DNA of 23,047 nt from an uncultured Fretibacterium sp. (GCF_938030725.1 NZ_CALHIQ010000021.1:1-23047), one strand, 5' to 3'. Counted from the first letter of the stretch, positions 1-8,956 are shown. Made by a program: numbers and translations. Notes: a model not told the origin generated them from the letters alone.

Positions 1-322
<322 letters not shown>

Positions 323-382
323 ACTCCAAATCATCGATGTTTTCTGTTTGGTTGTTGGTATATGCAGGGTAAAGAATTGTTT

Positions 383-497
383 TCTGGTGGCCATGGCGGC
401 AGGGGAACACCCGGACCCATGTCGAACCCGGAAGTTAAGCCTGCAAGCGCTGATGGTACTGTGTGGGGTACACACGGGAGAGTAGGTCGCTGCCAGA
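383..497 (+). rRNA. rrf: 5S ribosomal RNA
   Basis: A complete 5S rRNA of about 115 nt. The terminal helix forms between TCTGGTGGC at the 5' end and GCTGCCAGA at the 3' end, with two G-U pairs. The conserved core CCCATGTCGAACCCGGAAGTTAAG is visible from about 416. It follows 23S by about 60 bases, as expected at the end of an rrn operon, and is followed after 14 bases by a strong terminator. The ends are set from the helix pairing and should be accurate to one or two bases. Confidence 0.96.
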
Positions 498-511
498 AAA
501 CTGATTTAAAG

Positions 512-553
512 ACGGAGGGAGCTGAAAATACTTCAGCTCCCTCCGTTGCTTTA
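512..553 (+). terminator. rRNA operon intrinsic terminator (possibly bidirectional)
   Basis: A perfect 15-bp inverted repeat lies at 512-526 and 532-546 around a 5-base loop (AATAC), followed by a T-rich tail (TGCTTTATAT). It ends the rRNA operon. On the minus strand the same stem is followed by CTTTAAAT, so it may also stop transcripts that read out of recN, whose stop codon is about 70 bases away. The T run is short on both sides, but the stem is very stable. Confidence 0.85.
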
Positions 554-614
554 TATACCTATCCCTTCTTCTCCGTCACCAGCCCTTCAAACTCTAAAAT
601 TCATTCCTACCTCC

Positions 615-2264
615 TCACCACGGGCCCTCCGTCAGAAGCTTGCGGGCGTGCTCCTGAGCCTCGGTCAGGTCGGGTGAGCCGGAGAGCATGCGGGCGATCT
701 CGCGCACGCGCGCTTCCCCCTCTATCGGCTCGATCTGCGACTCGCCTCCAGCGCGTTGGATCAGGACGTGAGCGTCCCCCAACGCGGCGATGGAGGCCTC
801 GTGGGTCACCAAGATCACCTGAGCGTTTCGGGACAGCTCCTTCAGCTTCATGCCGGACAGCACGGCAGCCCTTCCGCCCAGCCCGGCCTCCACCTCGTCG
901 AACACCAGGGTCGGCGGCGTCCACTCCTGGGGCAGCGAGAGCTGCAGCGCCAACAAGAGGCGGCTCAGCTCGCCGCCCGATGCGATCTTGTCAACGCGCC
1001 CGACCCTCGTACCGTCGCGCAGGGCGAATTCCGCCTCATCCGCGCCGTCCCGCCGCAGCTTCCCCAGCTCCCGCAGGTGCAGCTCAAAGGAGGTCCCCTC
1101 CATGGCTAGATCCTTCAAAAGTGCGTTGACCCGCTGCGAGAGCGCGGCAGCGGCCTCTTGACGGCTGCGCCTCAATTCCATGGCCAGCGCATTGGCCCGC
1201 TTGCGCAGCTTCAACGATTCCCCCGTGAGCTCCTCAAGCTTTGGGTAGCTCTTCTCAAGCCATTCAAGGTTGAGCGAGGCCTCCTGGCAGTAGGTCAGGA
1301 GGCCCTCCTCGTCCGCAGAGCCGGACAGGCGCTTCAGTCGGCGCAAAGCCCCAAGCCGTGCCTCCAGGCGGTCCCGCTCCCCCGCGTCCTCCTCCTGTCC
1401 GCTGAGCTCCTCCCGTGCCTCCTCCACGGCCTCCTCTATCGCGTGAAGCCCCTCTCGGAACCGCTGCTGAACGCGCTGACGGGCCTCGTCCGGCAGGAGC
1501 TCCTCAAACGTTTCGACGGCGTTTTTAACCCCATCCAGAAGCCCCGACTCGGAGAGGCCTCCGAAGAGCCGGTTCAGGGCCTCCTGAGCCCGCTCCCGGC
1601 GGGCGATGCGGCGGGCCAGCCCCGTCAGAGATGCCTCAAGCCCGGCCTCCAGTCCCGGCTCCGGCGCCACCTTCCGAACGAGGCCCAAGACCTCCTGGGC
1701 GTTGGCGTACCGGCGTTCGATCTCCTCCCGTCGGCGCGACATCGCCCTCAGCTCCTGGCCGCGGGCCCTCGCCTCGTCGAAGACGCGGCACAGCTCAAGG
1801 GCCGTATCGCGCGCCTCCCTGGAAGTGCAGGAGTCCAGCATGGCCAGCTGTCGAGCATCGTCCAGGAGCTCCATTTGCGCGAACTGACTCTGGATTCGGA
1901 GCAGCTGGGCCGCTGCGACGGAATAGGTGGCGAGGGGGATTTGTAGGCCCTGGAGCGAGGATCGGGCGCGGCCGCCCCTCAGGAGGGTCCGCCGGGCGAG
2001 GAGGGTTCCTTCCTCGGGTTGAAGGGCGTCCGAGAGCTCCGGGAAGCGGGCATCGGTCCTGAAGCTTGCCTCGGCGCCCCCCTCGTCCTCCCCCGCCCGC
2101 AGCAGCTGCACCTCGCCCCTCTTGCCCCCCACCAGCTCGATGGCCCGCACGACGCTGCTCTTGCCCGCTCCGCTCTCGCCGGTGATGACGGTGAGCCCCC
2201 GTCCGAAGGCGAGGTCCGCCCTTCGGATGCCGCCGATGTTCCACAGGGTCAGCCTCTCCAGCAT
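615..2264 (-). CDS. recN: DNA repair protein RecN
   Basis: RecN is an SMC-like ATPase that acts on double-strand breaks in the RecA recombination pathway. The 549-residue product has the usual length (E. coli about 553). Residues 29-37 carry the Walker A motif GESGAGKSS. The middle (about 150-380) is a charged, Leu/Glu/Arg-rich coiled coil. The C-terminal half has the ABC signature KIASGGELSR, the Walker B motif TLVFDEVEAGLGG and a switch histidine in ILVTHEAS. The ATG lies 3 bases after the nadK stop codon, so the two genes are surely co-transcribed and probably translationally coupled. It is the last gene of a minus-strand dcd-nadK-recN set that converges on the rRNA terminator. Confidence 0.97.
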   Translation of the reverse strand: MLERLTLWNIGGIRRADLAFGRGLTVITGESGAGKSSVVRAIELVGGKRGEVQLLRAGEDEGGAEASFRTDARFPELSDALQPEEGTLLARRTLLRGGRARSSLQGLQIPLATYSVAAAQLLRIQSQFAQMELLDDARQLAMLDSCTSREARDTALELCRVFDEARARGQELRAMSRRREEIERRYANAQEVLGLVRKVAPEPGLEAGLEASLTGLARRIARRERAQEALNRLFGGLSESGLLDGVKNAVETFEELLPDEARQRVQQRFREGLHAIEEAVEEAREELSGQEEDAGERDRLEARLGALRRLKRLSGSADEEGLLTYCQEASLNLEWLEKSYPKLEELTGESLKLRKRANALAMELRRSRQEAAAALSQRVNALLKDLAMEGTSFELHLRELGKLRRDGADEAEFALRDGTRVGRVDKIASGGELSRLLLALQLSLPQEWTPPTLVFDEVEAGLGGRAAVLSGMKLKELSRNAQVILVTHEASIAALGDAHVLIQRAGGESQIEPIEGEARVREIARMLSGSPDLTEAQEHARKLLTEGPW

Positions 2265-2267
2265 GGG

Positions 2268-3143
2268 CTACTCCCGGTTGACGCCCGGCCTGCTCTGCCC
2301 CCAGCCGAGCTTCTCCTGGAGGAGGTCCAGGAAGTTGCGCCCCGGCAGGACCACGGTGCGGAGCAGCTTGTCCGGCGGCAGATCGACGTCGATCCTGTCG
2401 TCGGTGAAGACCTCGTAGGCCAACTGCCCGTCTTGGGTCAGGGTGATGTCCCTGGAGCTGCTCCTGGGAATGAGGGATATCCGGTCGGTCGCCGCCGCGA
2501 TCAGGGGGCGGGAGTAGAGCGTGTGGGCGCAGAGGGGGGCCAGCAACATGCTGTCCAGATGTGGCGGGATGATGGGCCCGCCGGCGGAGAGGGCGTAGGC
2601 GGTGGACCCGGTGGGGGAGGAGATGATGACGCCGTCGGCGGGAAGGATGCAGAAGAAGCGGCCGTTGAATTGCACCTCGATGTGCAACAGGCGGGCGATG
2701 GCGTTCTTTGAGAGCACCACGTCGTTCAGGGCGTAGACGGTGTAGCGGGGGACGCCGTCGCGGTAGAGCACGCAGCGCAGCACGCGACGGTTCAGGACGT
2801 CGAAGCGGTCCTCCAGGATGCTCTTCAGGTCACACTCCGCCTCCTCAGGTTTGCTGGAGGCGAGAAAGCCAAGGTGGCCCAGGTTGATGCCGTGAAGGAT
2901 GATGTCCGAGTCCAGGACGTAGCGCGCGGCGCGCAGGAACGTCCCGTCGCCGCCGATGACGACGGCCAGCTTGACGGTGTTCAGCCATTCCTCGTCGCTC
3001 AGCCCCGCTGCGGTCAGCGCCGAGGCCTCCAAGTGCGGCAGCAGGAAGCTGCATCCGTTCGCCTGTCCCCACCTCAGGAGGCGCCGCGCCATCTCCACCG
3101 CCTCCGGCTTATGCAGGTTGACGATCATCCCCAGGTCGTTCAT
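2268..3143 (-). CDS. nadK: NAD kinase
   Basis: NAD kinase phosphorylates NAD to NADP in the cytoplasm, using ATP or polyphosphate. The product is 291 residues from the chosen start. It has the family hallmarks in order: GGDGTFLRAAR (nucleotide-binding GGDGT), NLGHLGFL, and the substrate loop SSPTGSTAYALSAGGPI. The open frame extends 29 codons further upstream, but that part is Arg/Ser/Gly-rich with no family similarity. The internal ATG at 3143 has GGAGG seven bases before it and begins with the normal family start (MNDLGMIVNLHK). The gene sits 61 bases after dcd and 3 bases before recN on the same strand. Confidence 0.96.
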   Translation of the reverse strand: MNDLGMIVNLHKPEAVEMARRLLRWGQANGCSFLLPHLEASALTAAGLSDEEWLNTVKLAVVIGGDGTFLRAARYVLDSDIILHGINLGHLGFLASSKPEEAECDLKSILEDRFDVLNRRVLRCVLYRDGVPRYTVYALNDVVLSKNAIARLLHIEVQFNGRFFCILPADGVIISSPTGSTAYALSAGGPIIPPHLDSMLLAPLCAHTLYSRPLIAAATDRISLIPRSSSRDITLTQDGQLAYEVFTDDRIDVDLPPDKLLRTVVLPGRNFLDLLQEKLGWGQSRPGVNRE

Positions 3144-3204
3144 GCCGGGTCCTCCATTTCGTGTCCGCGCTCCGTGCCGCGGGGATCGGGGTAAAAGTGA
3201 AACA

Positions 3205-3735
3205 TCAGCCGCGGTCCCGCTGGAACTCACGGTACATCAGGCTGGGCTGGATCCCCCGGTTGTTCTGGTACTTGCCGCTTTTGTAGAGGTCGTATTCCCC
3301 CGCGATGGTGTGGTAGTAGATCTGGCATATCTCGACCCCCGCGTAGATGCGCACCGGCTGGATGCAGAATATCTCAAGCGTCCAGTAGCCCGCAAAGCCG
3401 ATGTCGCCGAAGCCCGCCGTGACGTGGATGCAGAGGCCCAGACGCCCTGTGGAGGAGCGGCCCTCCAGCATGGGGATGTACTTCTCCGTCCTCGTGTACT
3501 CTGCTGTGCGCCCCAGGTAGAGCCGCCCCGGCGTCAGCGTCAGGCCCTCCGGCGGGATGCGGATGGTTTCGGTGGCGTTCGGCGTCTTCATGTCGAGGAC
3601 CTCGTTCCGGTAGACGAGCAGCTCCCCGTGCAGGGACAGGTTGTAGCTGTTGGGGTTCACCCTTCGTTCGTCGAAGGGGTCGATGACGATGCCGCTGCCC
3701 ATCTCCCGCACGATTTCCCTTCCGGAGAGGATCAT
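3205..3735 (-). CDS. dcd: dCTP deaminase
   Basis: dCTP deaminase converts dCTP to dUTP, feeding dTTP synthesis. The 176-residue product begins MILSGREIVREM, typical of the family. It contains the conserved core RSSTGRLGL followed by HVTAGFGDIGF and TLEI, where the Glu is the expected catalytic residue. The wording of this core (TAGFGDIGFAGYWTLEI) is closer to the deaminases of Bacteroidota and spirochaetes than to E. coli Dcd. I cannot tell whether it also has dUTPase activity. The open frame continues upstream, but the ATG at 3735 has AAGGAG about 10 bases before it and fits the family. It is the first gene of the minus-strand set with nadK and recN. Confidence 0.93.
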   Translation of the reverse strand: MILSGREIVREMGSGIVIDPFDERRVNPNSYNLSLHGELLVYRNEVLDMKTPNATETIRIPPEGLTLTPGRLYLGRTAEYTRTEKYIPMLEGRSSTGRLGLCIHVTAGFGDIGFAGYWTLEIFCIQPVRIYAGVEICQIYYHTIAGEYDLYKSGKYQNNRGIQPSLMYREFQRDRG

Positions 3736-3940
3736 GTCGAAAAACTCCTTCCGCGCCCTGGCGCAGGGATGAGGGGACGGCGCACCGCCCCTTCGTCTAT
3801 TGTACCCGTTTTCCCCTGACCGGAGGGTGGCGGGAGAGGAGATGCCACAAAAATCATATATAATTCTTAGGTGAAACGGCTCCGCGCAGGACGCATCGCC
3901 GGGGCCGCACGAGAAAAAGGGAAGAGGACATCGAACGCAG
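3736..3940. promoter_or_regulatory. Divergent promoter region between dcd and the HD-exonuclease gene
   Basis: The 205 bases between the divergently transcribed dcd and the gene at 3941 must hold both promoters. On the plus strand a perfect -10 box TATAAT is at 3859-3864, with no good -35 box at the right distance. On the minus strand TACAAT lies at the complement of 3799-3804, again with a poor -35. The plus-strand gene has GAAGAGGA about 12 bases before its ATG. The -10 assignments are inferred from consensus only. Confidence 0.45.
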
Positions 3941-4999
3941 ATGAAAGAAAAGAAGAACGCAACGGTGATAGAGGTTCGGCAGCTTCCGCTGGACGCCACC
4001 TTCAACGTCCTGGGCGTCGTATCCCGGCTGACCCGCAAGAAGGACAGGAACGACAAGCCCTTCTGGGATATCTCGATCACCGACGGAACCGGGGACCTGG
4101 AGGGGAAGATCTGGGGCGGCTCCAACTGGTGGAACCTGTCGGGAGGGGATCGATACCCCCTTGACCCCTTGAACCTGGGCGAGCTGAAGTTTGAGGGGGC
4201 CACGGTGGGGCTGCAGGGCAAGGTTTCGGAGTTTCGGGAACAGACCCAGTACAACTTCAACGACGTCTACTACGTTGATCAGGAGAAGTACCCGCCCCAC
4301 AGCTTCGTCCGACGCTCCCCCCTGTCCGACGAGAGGATGGAGGGCGAATTCCGCGCGCTTCTGGCGGAGATGCGCGAGCCCCTGAAGTCGTTTTTGGAAG
4401 CGGTCTTCTTCAAGCACGGGCTGTGGAAGAAGTTCATGGCCTGGCCGGCCGCTGTCTCCATGCACCACGCCTACGTCGGGGGGCTCCTGGAGCACTCCCT
4501 GGCCGTCGCCCTGGGGGCGAAGGCGCTGGCCCGGCACTACGAGGAAAGGGGCTACTCGGTGGACGTGGACCTGGCGACGGCCGGTGGCCTGCTTCACGAC
4601 CTGGGCAAGCTGGACAGCTATGCCCTCAGCCCCGCGCCGCAGATGACGATTCCGGGCAACGTGGCGGAGCACATCGTTTTGGGGTACCATCGCTTTATGG
4701 CGCTGGCGGAGCAGGAGGGGCTGGACGGCGAGGTGGCCTTGGCACTGGGACACATCATCGTGAGCCACCATGGCCGGCGCGAGTACGGTTCCCCCGTGTT
4801 GCCCGCGACCCAGGAGGCTTTGATCGTCGCCGCCTCGGACGACCTGGACTTCAAGATGTTCTGCTGGCGCTCGCAGATCGACGGGCTGGAGGCAGGGCAT
4901 GACACGACGGACTACATTCCCCTGCTGGAGCGCCGCTTCTGGCGCGGCCTGCCGGCGAAGGCCGCTGCAGGCGAGGGGACGGGGGATGGGCCGGAATGA
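3941..4999 (+). CDS. YhaM-like 3'-5' exoribonuclease (OB fold plus HD domain)
   Basis: The 352-residue product has two parts. Residues about 15-110 look like an OB-fold nucleic-acid-binding domain (FNVLGVVSRLTRKKDRNDKPF, DISITDGTGDLEGKIW). Residues about 165-310 are an HD metal-dependent hydrolase domain: HH at 175-176 in MHHAYVGGLLEHS, the HD pair at 219-220 in LLHDLGKLD, SHHGRREYGSP, and a final Asp near 300. This arrangement is that of YhaM/CBF1-type 3'-5' exoribonucleases, which trim single-stranded RNA (and DNA) in Firmicutes and relatives. YhaM itself is about 314 residues, so this one is slightly longer, with a disordered C-terminus. The stop overlaps the start of the next gene by four bases (ATGA). 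Confidence 0.88.
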   Translation: MKEKKNATVIEVRQLPLDATFNVLGVVSRLTRKKDRNDKPFWDISITDGTGDLEGKIWGGSNWWNLSGGDRYPLDPLNLGELKFEGATVGLQGKVSEFREQTQYNFNDVYYVDQEKYPPHSFVRRSPLSDERMEGEFRALLAEMREPLKSFLEAVFFKHGLWKKFMAWPAAVSMHHAYVGGLLEHSLAVALGAKALARHYEERGYSVDVDLATAGGLLHDLGKLDSYALSPAPQMTIPGNVAEHIVLGYHRFMALAEQEGLDGEVALALGHIIVSHHGRREYGSPVLPATQEALIVAASDDLDFKMFCWRSQIDGLEAGHDTTDYIPLLERRFWRGLPAKAAAGEGTGDGPE

Positions 5000-5976
5000 G
5001 CTTCAGCCTCCGCCTGAGCCAGGACCACGACGGCAGAAGGCTGGATCGGACGCTGCGCTCCGTTTGGCCCGAACTGCCCCTGTCGGCCATCATGCGGGCG
5101 ATCCGAAAGGGCGAGGTGCGTCTGGACTCGATCCGCGTCAGGGAACCGGGGGCCCGCGTTCAGGGAGGGCAGGAGCTCTGGGTTCCCTGGGAGGCGCCGG
5201 GCGGGCGCCCTGTGGTCCCGCGCCGCGGCACCGTACCCATCCTGTGGCGTGGGAACGGTGCGCTGGTGGTCAACAAGCCGGCTGACCTTCTGGTACAGCC
5301 CGACGTCAAGGGCGGGGATAGCGTCATTACGCGGGTTTGGAGTATGTTGGGTGCGGCGGAAGGCGGCTCTCCGGGCTTCGCTCCGACGGCGGTCCATCGG
5401 CTGGACCGCAACACGACGGGCGTGCTGATCGTGGCCTTGCGGGGTGACGCGTTGCGCGCCCTTGAGGACGCTTTCAGGGAGCGCCTGGCGGACAAGCGCT
5501 ACCTGGCGGTCGTCGTGGGCAAGCCGTCCCGCAAGCTGGAGGAGATCGACGTTCCCCTCTTGAAGGATTCGGAAGCCAACGTGGTGCGGGTTTCTCCGGA
5601 AGGAAAGAGCGCCCGCACTCGCTGCCGATGTCTGGCCTCGGGCGGGGGGCTCTCCCTGGTGGAGCTGGAGTTGCTCACGGGCCGGACGCATCAGGCCCGC
5701 GTCCACCTGGCTCACATCGGCTGCCCCATTCTTGGGGACCGGAAGTACGGGGACTTCGAGGCGAACCGCCTCTGGCGCGCCGCGGCCCGACGGCCCCTCC
5801 TGCACGCCCTTGAGCTGAGCTTCCCGGATGGATTGAACTCCGCCCTTCGGGAGCTGGCCGGCCGGTCGTTCCGCGCCCCCGTGCCGGAGGACATGCTGGC
5901 TATCGCGGAGGACCGGGAGTGGGCGCTTCCGGCGGACCCGATCTGCCCCGATGAGGACGAAAATGGGGACGAATGA
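4996..5976 (+). CDS. RluA-family ribosomal pseudouridine synthase (RluC/RluD type)
   Basis: It converts specific uridines in rRNA (23S in the RluC and RluD members) to pseudouridine. The 326-residue product matches the RluC/RluD length. An S4 RNA-binding domain covers about residues 12-65. The catalytic motif HRLDRNTTG is at 134-142, with the nucleophile Asp137. The later motif GRTHQARVHLAHIGCPILGD has Ala where Ile is usual (GRTHQIRVH), a mild change. The last ~25 residues are acidic and probably disordered. The ATG overlaps the previous stop by four bases, which indicates coupling with the exoribonuclease gene. The exact rRNA target cannot be read from the sequence. Confidence 0.93.
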   Translation: MSFSLRLSQDHDGRRLDRTLRSVWPELPLSAIMRAIRKGEVRLDSIRVREPGARVQGGQELWVPWEAPGGRPVVPRRGTVPILWRGNGALVVNKPADLLVQPDVKGGDSVITRVWSMLGAAEGGSPGFAPTAVHRLDRNTTGVLIVALRGDALRALEDAFRERLADKRYLAVVVGKPSRKLEEIDVPLLKDSEANVVRVSPEGKSARTRCRCLASGGGLSLVELELLTGRTHQARVHLAHIGCPILGDRKYGDFEANRLWRAAARRPLLHALELSFPDGLNSALRELAGRSFRAPVPEDMLAIAEDREWALPADPICPDEDENGDE

Positions 5977-5989
5977 GAGGAAGCCCTCG

Positions 5990-7168
5990 ATGCGTCGTCT
6001 CCTGGGGAAGAGGGGGCATGTCCTGGGCTTGATGCTGCTGCGCCTGCTCGTGTCCCTGGCGGCGGCGGTGGCGGTCTATGAGGGAACGGACTACTGGACG
6101 ACGCGGATGTGGAACAGCCAGGAGTCCCTGATCGTCCGCGTCCTCGGCATGGGACCGGAGACTCCCGTTCCTTCCGCCCCTGGAGAGCAGGAGAGCTTCC
6201 CGACCCTTCAGCGGCAGCTCACGCTTTTGATCCTCACGGGGGAGCAAAGAGGAGTGACGGCCAACGTCAAGGTCGTCCGGCTCGATGGGAGCGGATTGGA
6301 TCCCATCGAGGGACGGTGCTACCTTCTGGTCCATGACGTCTTCGAGGGGGGTGAGGTGCAGTACTCCATCGCCGACGCCTACCGAATTCCATCGCTCGTG
6401 GCCTTTGTCGTGGCGGTGTGTCTCTGCCTCCTCGCCCTCACCGGTGCGGCCGGTTTCTGGGCCCTGGCGGGGCTTGCCCTCTCACTGGTCGTGCTGATCT
6501 GGGGGATGATCCCCCTCATGACCAGGGGGTGGAGCCCTATGGCCACGGCCTTCGCCGCGATCCTGCTCGTCTCGTCGGCCACGATCTTCTGCGTCGTCCG
6601 GCGTTCGTGCTACCGCAGCGCTGCCCTCCTGGGGAGCCTCAGCGGGGCGGGCTGCGGCTTTCTGCTGGGGGCGTTTATGGTATGGGGGTGGCAACTGTCG
6701 GGACTTGCGGGGGAGGGGGCGGCCCTCCTGGCCTCCACCCTTCCGGGGATCGACATGCAGGGCATCCTCCTGGCCTCGATCCTGGTGAGCGCCATCGGAG
6801 CCGTGCTGGACGTCGCGGTCTCGGTGACGGCCTCCATGGCGGAGCTGGTGAGCTACGCGCCGGACATCCCCCTGCGGCGGCTCTGGACGGCGGGCATCAG
6901 CGTGGGCAGCGAGGTGTTGGGAAGCATGATCAACACGCTGATCCTGGCCTACCTGGGCAGCGCGCTTCCGATGGCGATCCTGATCAGCAGCGCGGGAGCC
7001 AACCTGCTGGGAATCTTGAACGACCCCTACATCGGCCAGCAGATCGTGCAGAGCCTGGCTGGAACCGTGGGGCTCCTGTGTACCATCCCGACGACGGCGT
7101 TCTTTTTCGTGGTGCAGGAGGGCTGGAACCGCCGCCGGCAGGGCGCGGGGGAGGATCGGGATGGGTAG
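5990..7168 (+). CDS. YibE/F-like multipass membrane protein
   Basis: A hydrophobic protein of about 392 residues with the layout of the YibE/F family. It has one N-terminal membrane segment, an extracytoplasmic stretch of about 100 residues, then six or seven closely spaced membrane helices. Family-like segments are GIDMQGILLASILVSAIGAV followed by LDVAVSVTASMAELV, and later GSEVLGSMINTLILAYLG. The biochemical role of the family is unknown; transport is suspected. Three in-frame starts are possible: 5951 (no ribosome binding site, overlaps rluA by 26 bases), 5963 (GAGGA five bases upstream) and 5990 (GAGAGG nine bases upstream, no overlap, followed by MRRLLGKRG and the first helix). I prefer 5990. 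It overlaps the ppx gene by eight bases. Confidence 0.82.
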   Translation: MRRLLGKRGHVLGLMLLRLLVSLAAAVAVYEGTDYWTTRMWNSQESLIVRVLGMGPETPVPSAPGEQESFPTLQRQLTLLILTGEQRGVTANVKVVRLDGSGLDPIEGRCYLLVHDVFEGGEVQYSIADAYRIPSLVAFVVAVCLCLLALTGAAGFWALAGLALSLVVLIWGMIPLMTRGWSPMATAFAAILLVSSATIFCVVRRSCYRSAALLGSLSGAGCGFLLGAFMVWGWQLSGLAGEGAALLASTLPGIDMQGILLASILVSAIGAVLDVAVSVTASMAELVSYAPDIPLRRLWTAGISVGSEVLGSMINTLILAYLGSALPMAILISSAGANLLGILNDPYIGQQIVQSLAGTVGLLCTIPTTAFFFVVQEGWNRRRQGAGEDRDG

Positions 7169-8111
7169 CTCCGGAGGGGGCAGGGTCTGCGCGGCGGTGG
7201 ATATCGGCAGCAACTCCATCAAGCTGAGGGTGGGGCGCTGCGCTGCCAGGGGGGTGCAGGTCCTCCTGGACACCACGGAGGTGGTGCGCCTTGGAAACTG
7301 CCTCCGGGATGGGGCGATACCGGAGGAGACGATGCGCAACGCCGCGCGGGTCGTCGCGGAGATGGTGGGCCGCGCCCGAAGGATGGGCGCGGAGCCCTGT
7401 CTGGTGGGCACCATGGCCCTGCGCGTCGCAGTCAACGCTCACGAGTTTTTGTCCCTGGTCCGCCGGCGGACGGGGCTCGAGATTCGAATCCTGTCCGGTG
7501 AGGAAGAGGCGAGCTACTCCTGGAAGGGAGCCTCGGCGGACTTCGCCCGAAATGGGGGGAACCTGGTCCTGTTCGATACCGGTGGCGGCAGCACGGAGTT
7601 CGTCTTCGGCCGGCGGGGGGCCATCGAGAGGATTCAGAGCGTTCCCGTGGGAGCCGTCTCCCTGACGGAGTGCTTCTTCGCGGAGGACCCACCTTCGGGG
7701 GCCGCCCTGGACGAGGCCATGGCCTGCGTTCGGGAGGTCCTGAGCGCGAACGGCATCGTCCGCGTTCACCCAGGGGCGGCGCCGGCGGTCCTGGGCCTTG
7801 GAGGGGGCGCCGTCGCCATAGGCTCCGTCAAGGACGGCTCGCCGGCATTTATCCCCACGAGGCTGCACGGCATGATGCTGACCCGAAAGGACGTCGCGGA
7901 ACAGATGGCGCTCTACTCATCGCTCCCGCTGGCGGAGCGGCGGAGGATCGTGGGCCTGCCGGCCTCCCGCGCGGACATCGTCCTGGGCAGCGCCTGTATC
8001 ATCCTGGGCGCCTTGAGGGCTCTGGACGTGGAGTCCTTCACCCTCAGCATCAACGGCCTGCGTCACGGTGTGCTCCTCGAGAGGTGCGAGGGGCTGTGTT
8101 CTGAAGTGTAG
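7161..8111 (+). CDS. ppx: Exopolyphosphatase / pppGpp phosphohydrolase (Ppx/GppA family), short form
   Basis: Members of this ASKHA-fold family remove terminal phosphate from polyphosphate or from pppGpp. The 316-residue product has the phosphate-1 motif DIGSNSIKL at 14-22, the catalytic-region motif SGEEEA at 112-117 and the phosphate-2 motif DTGGGSTE at 139-146. A Gly-rich adenosine-type motif (GLGGGAVA) lies further on, and NGLRHGVLLE is near the end. It has only the core domain; the C-terminal HD-like domain of long E. coli Ppx/GppA is absent, as in many bacterial short forms. Polyphosphate and pppGpp as substrates cannot be told apart from sequence. GGGGAGG precedes the ATG, which lies inside the end of the yibE/F-like gene. 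Confidence 0.9.
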   Translation: MGSSGGGRVCAAVDIGSNSIKLRVGRCAARGVQVLLDTTEVVRLGNCLRDGAIPEETMRNAARVVAEMVGRARRMGAEPCLVGTMALRVAVNAHEFLSLVRRRTGLEIRILSGEEEASYSWKGASADFARNGGNLVLFDTGGGSTEFVFGRRGAIERIQSVPVGAVSLTECFFAEDPPSGAALDEAMACVREVLSANGIVRVHPGAAPAVLGLGGGAVAIGSVKDGSPAFIPTRLHGMMLTRKDVAEQMALYSSLPLAERRRIVGLPASRADIVLGSACIILGALRALDVESFTLSINGLRHGVLLERCEGLCSEV

Positions 8112-8156
8112 TAACAGTTTCGGGGGCCTGTGGCCCCTGGAGGAGGAGGAAAACAG

Positions 8157-8861
8157 ATGTGCATCATGAAGGTTCGTAAGGGGTTTTGCGCGTTTTTGGC
8201 GGCGTTTCTGGCGGTGGCGGTCTTTGCCTCTGCCGCAGACAGGGCCTGGGCGGCATCGGCTCAGGGGATCATCAGCGACTCCATCGAGGTGCTGCGTGAC
8301 ATGGCGAAGCAGGAGGACGCGGACGCCATGGCGGACGTCCTGAAGGACGCCCGTGCGGTGGCCATCGTCCCGGCGATGGTCAAGGCGGGGCTGATCATCG
8401 GCGGCGAGTACGGCGAGGGATTGATCCTGCGTCGTGAGAAGGGGCGGTGGTATGGCCCCAGCTACTACAACCTGGGCGGAGGGTCCCTGGGGCTGCAGAT
8501 CGGAGCCCAGAAGATATCCCTCGTCCTGGTTGTGACCAACGAGGACGGGGTCCGGGCGTTTCTGAACAGCCGGACGAAGCTGGGCGCCGACGTGTCCGTG
8601 GCCGCCGGTCCCACGGGGCGCCGCGCCGAGGCGGCGACGGACGCGCAGGCCAAGGCCTCCATCTACAGCTACTCTATGACGAAGGGCCTCTTCGCCGGAG
8701 TGTCGCTGGAGGGCTCGGTGATCAGCGTCAGCGTCAAGCGCAACGAGGACTACTGGAAGAAGAAGCTCAGTGCGGACGACGCCCTGAAGCAGCCGGCGAA
8801 GGACAAGCGAATCCTGCCGCTTACGGGCGCCCTGGACAACCTGGCCAAGAAGGCGCGATAG
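8157..8861 (+). CDS. Exported SYLF-domain (Ysc84-like) lipid-binding protein
   Basis: The 234-residue product starts with a signal peptide: basic KVRK, then a hydrophobic run, then a cleavage region near AWAASA at residues ~30-34. The rest is one SYLF domain. Visible elements are an N-terminal helix with DAMADVLKDARAVAIVPAM, then GGEYGEGLILRREKGRWYGP, and the glycine-rich YYNLGGGSLGLQIGAQ. A central VLVVTNEDGVRAFL and a C-terminal YSYSMTKGLFAGVSLEGS complete it. SYLF domains bind phosphoinositides in eukaryotes; bacterial exported forms are uncharacterised and probably sit in the periplasm or outer membrane. An excellent ribosome binding site (GGAGGAGGA) lies six bases before ATG 8157, which settles the start over an earlier ATG at 8130. 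It follows ppx by 45 bases. Confidence 0.9.
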   Translation: MCIMKVRKGFCAFLAAFLAVAVFASAADRAWAASAQGIISDSIEVLRDMAKQEDADAMADVLKDARAVAIVPAMVKAGLIIGGEYGEGLILRREKGRWYGPSYYNLGGGSLGLQIGAQKISLVLVVTNEDGVRAFLNSRTKLGADVSVAAGPTGRRAEAATDAQAKASIYSYSMTKGLFAGVSLEGSVISVSVKRNEDYWKKKLSADDALKQPAKDKRILPLTGALDNLAKKAR

Positions 8862-8912
8862 GCCCCACTTTAAGAGGCGGAGCGAGCCGCGCCCGAAACT
8901 TTGCGGCCCTGC

Positions 8913-8941
8913 TTGACAGAAACGACAGGGGTAGGTATACT
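8913..8941 (+). promoter_or_regulatory. Sigma70-type promoter of the tRNA unit
   Basis: A perfect -35 box TTGACA lies at 8913-8918 and TATACT at 8936-8941, separated by exactly 17 bases. Transcription would start near 8948, about ten bases before the first tRNA. This is the strongest consensus promoter in the window and fits a stable-RNA unit. Confidence 0.9.
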
Positions 8942-8956
8942 ATCTTTCGTGCTTGA

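Noticed and set aside
1158..1946. A 262-codon open frame on the plus strand.
   Set aside because: It lies antisense to the RecN coiled-coil region; the Leu/Gln/Arg-rich product mirrors the Glu/Leu coiled-coil codons.
3854..4900. A 348-codon open frame on the minus strand.
   Set aside because: It is antisense to the exoribonuclease gene, which has OB-fold and HD motifs in the correct frame.
6418..7435. Open frames of 269 codons (plus, 6418-7227) and 317 codons (minus, 6482-7435) overlapping the yibE/F-like gene.
   Set aside because: Both products are Gly/Arg/Pro-rich shadow translations, while the main frame gives a well-formed multipass membrane protein.
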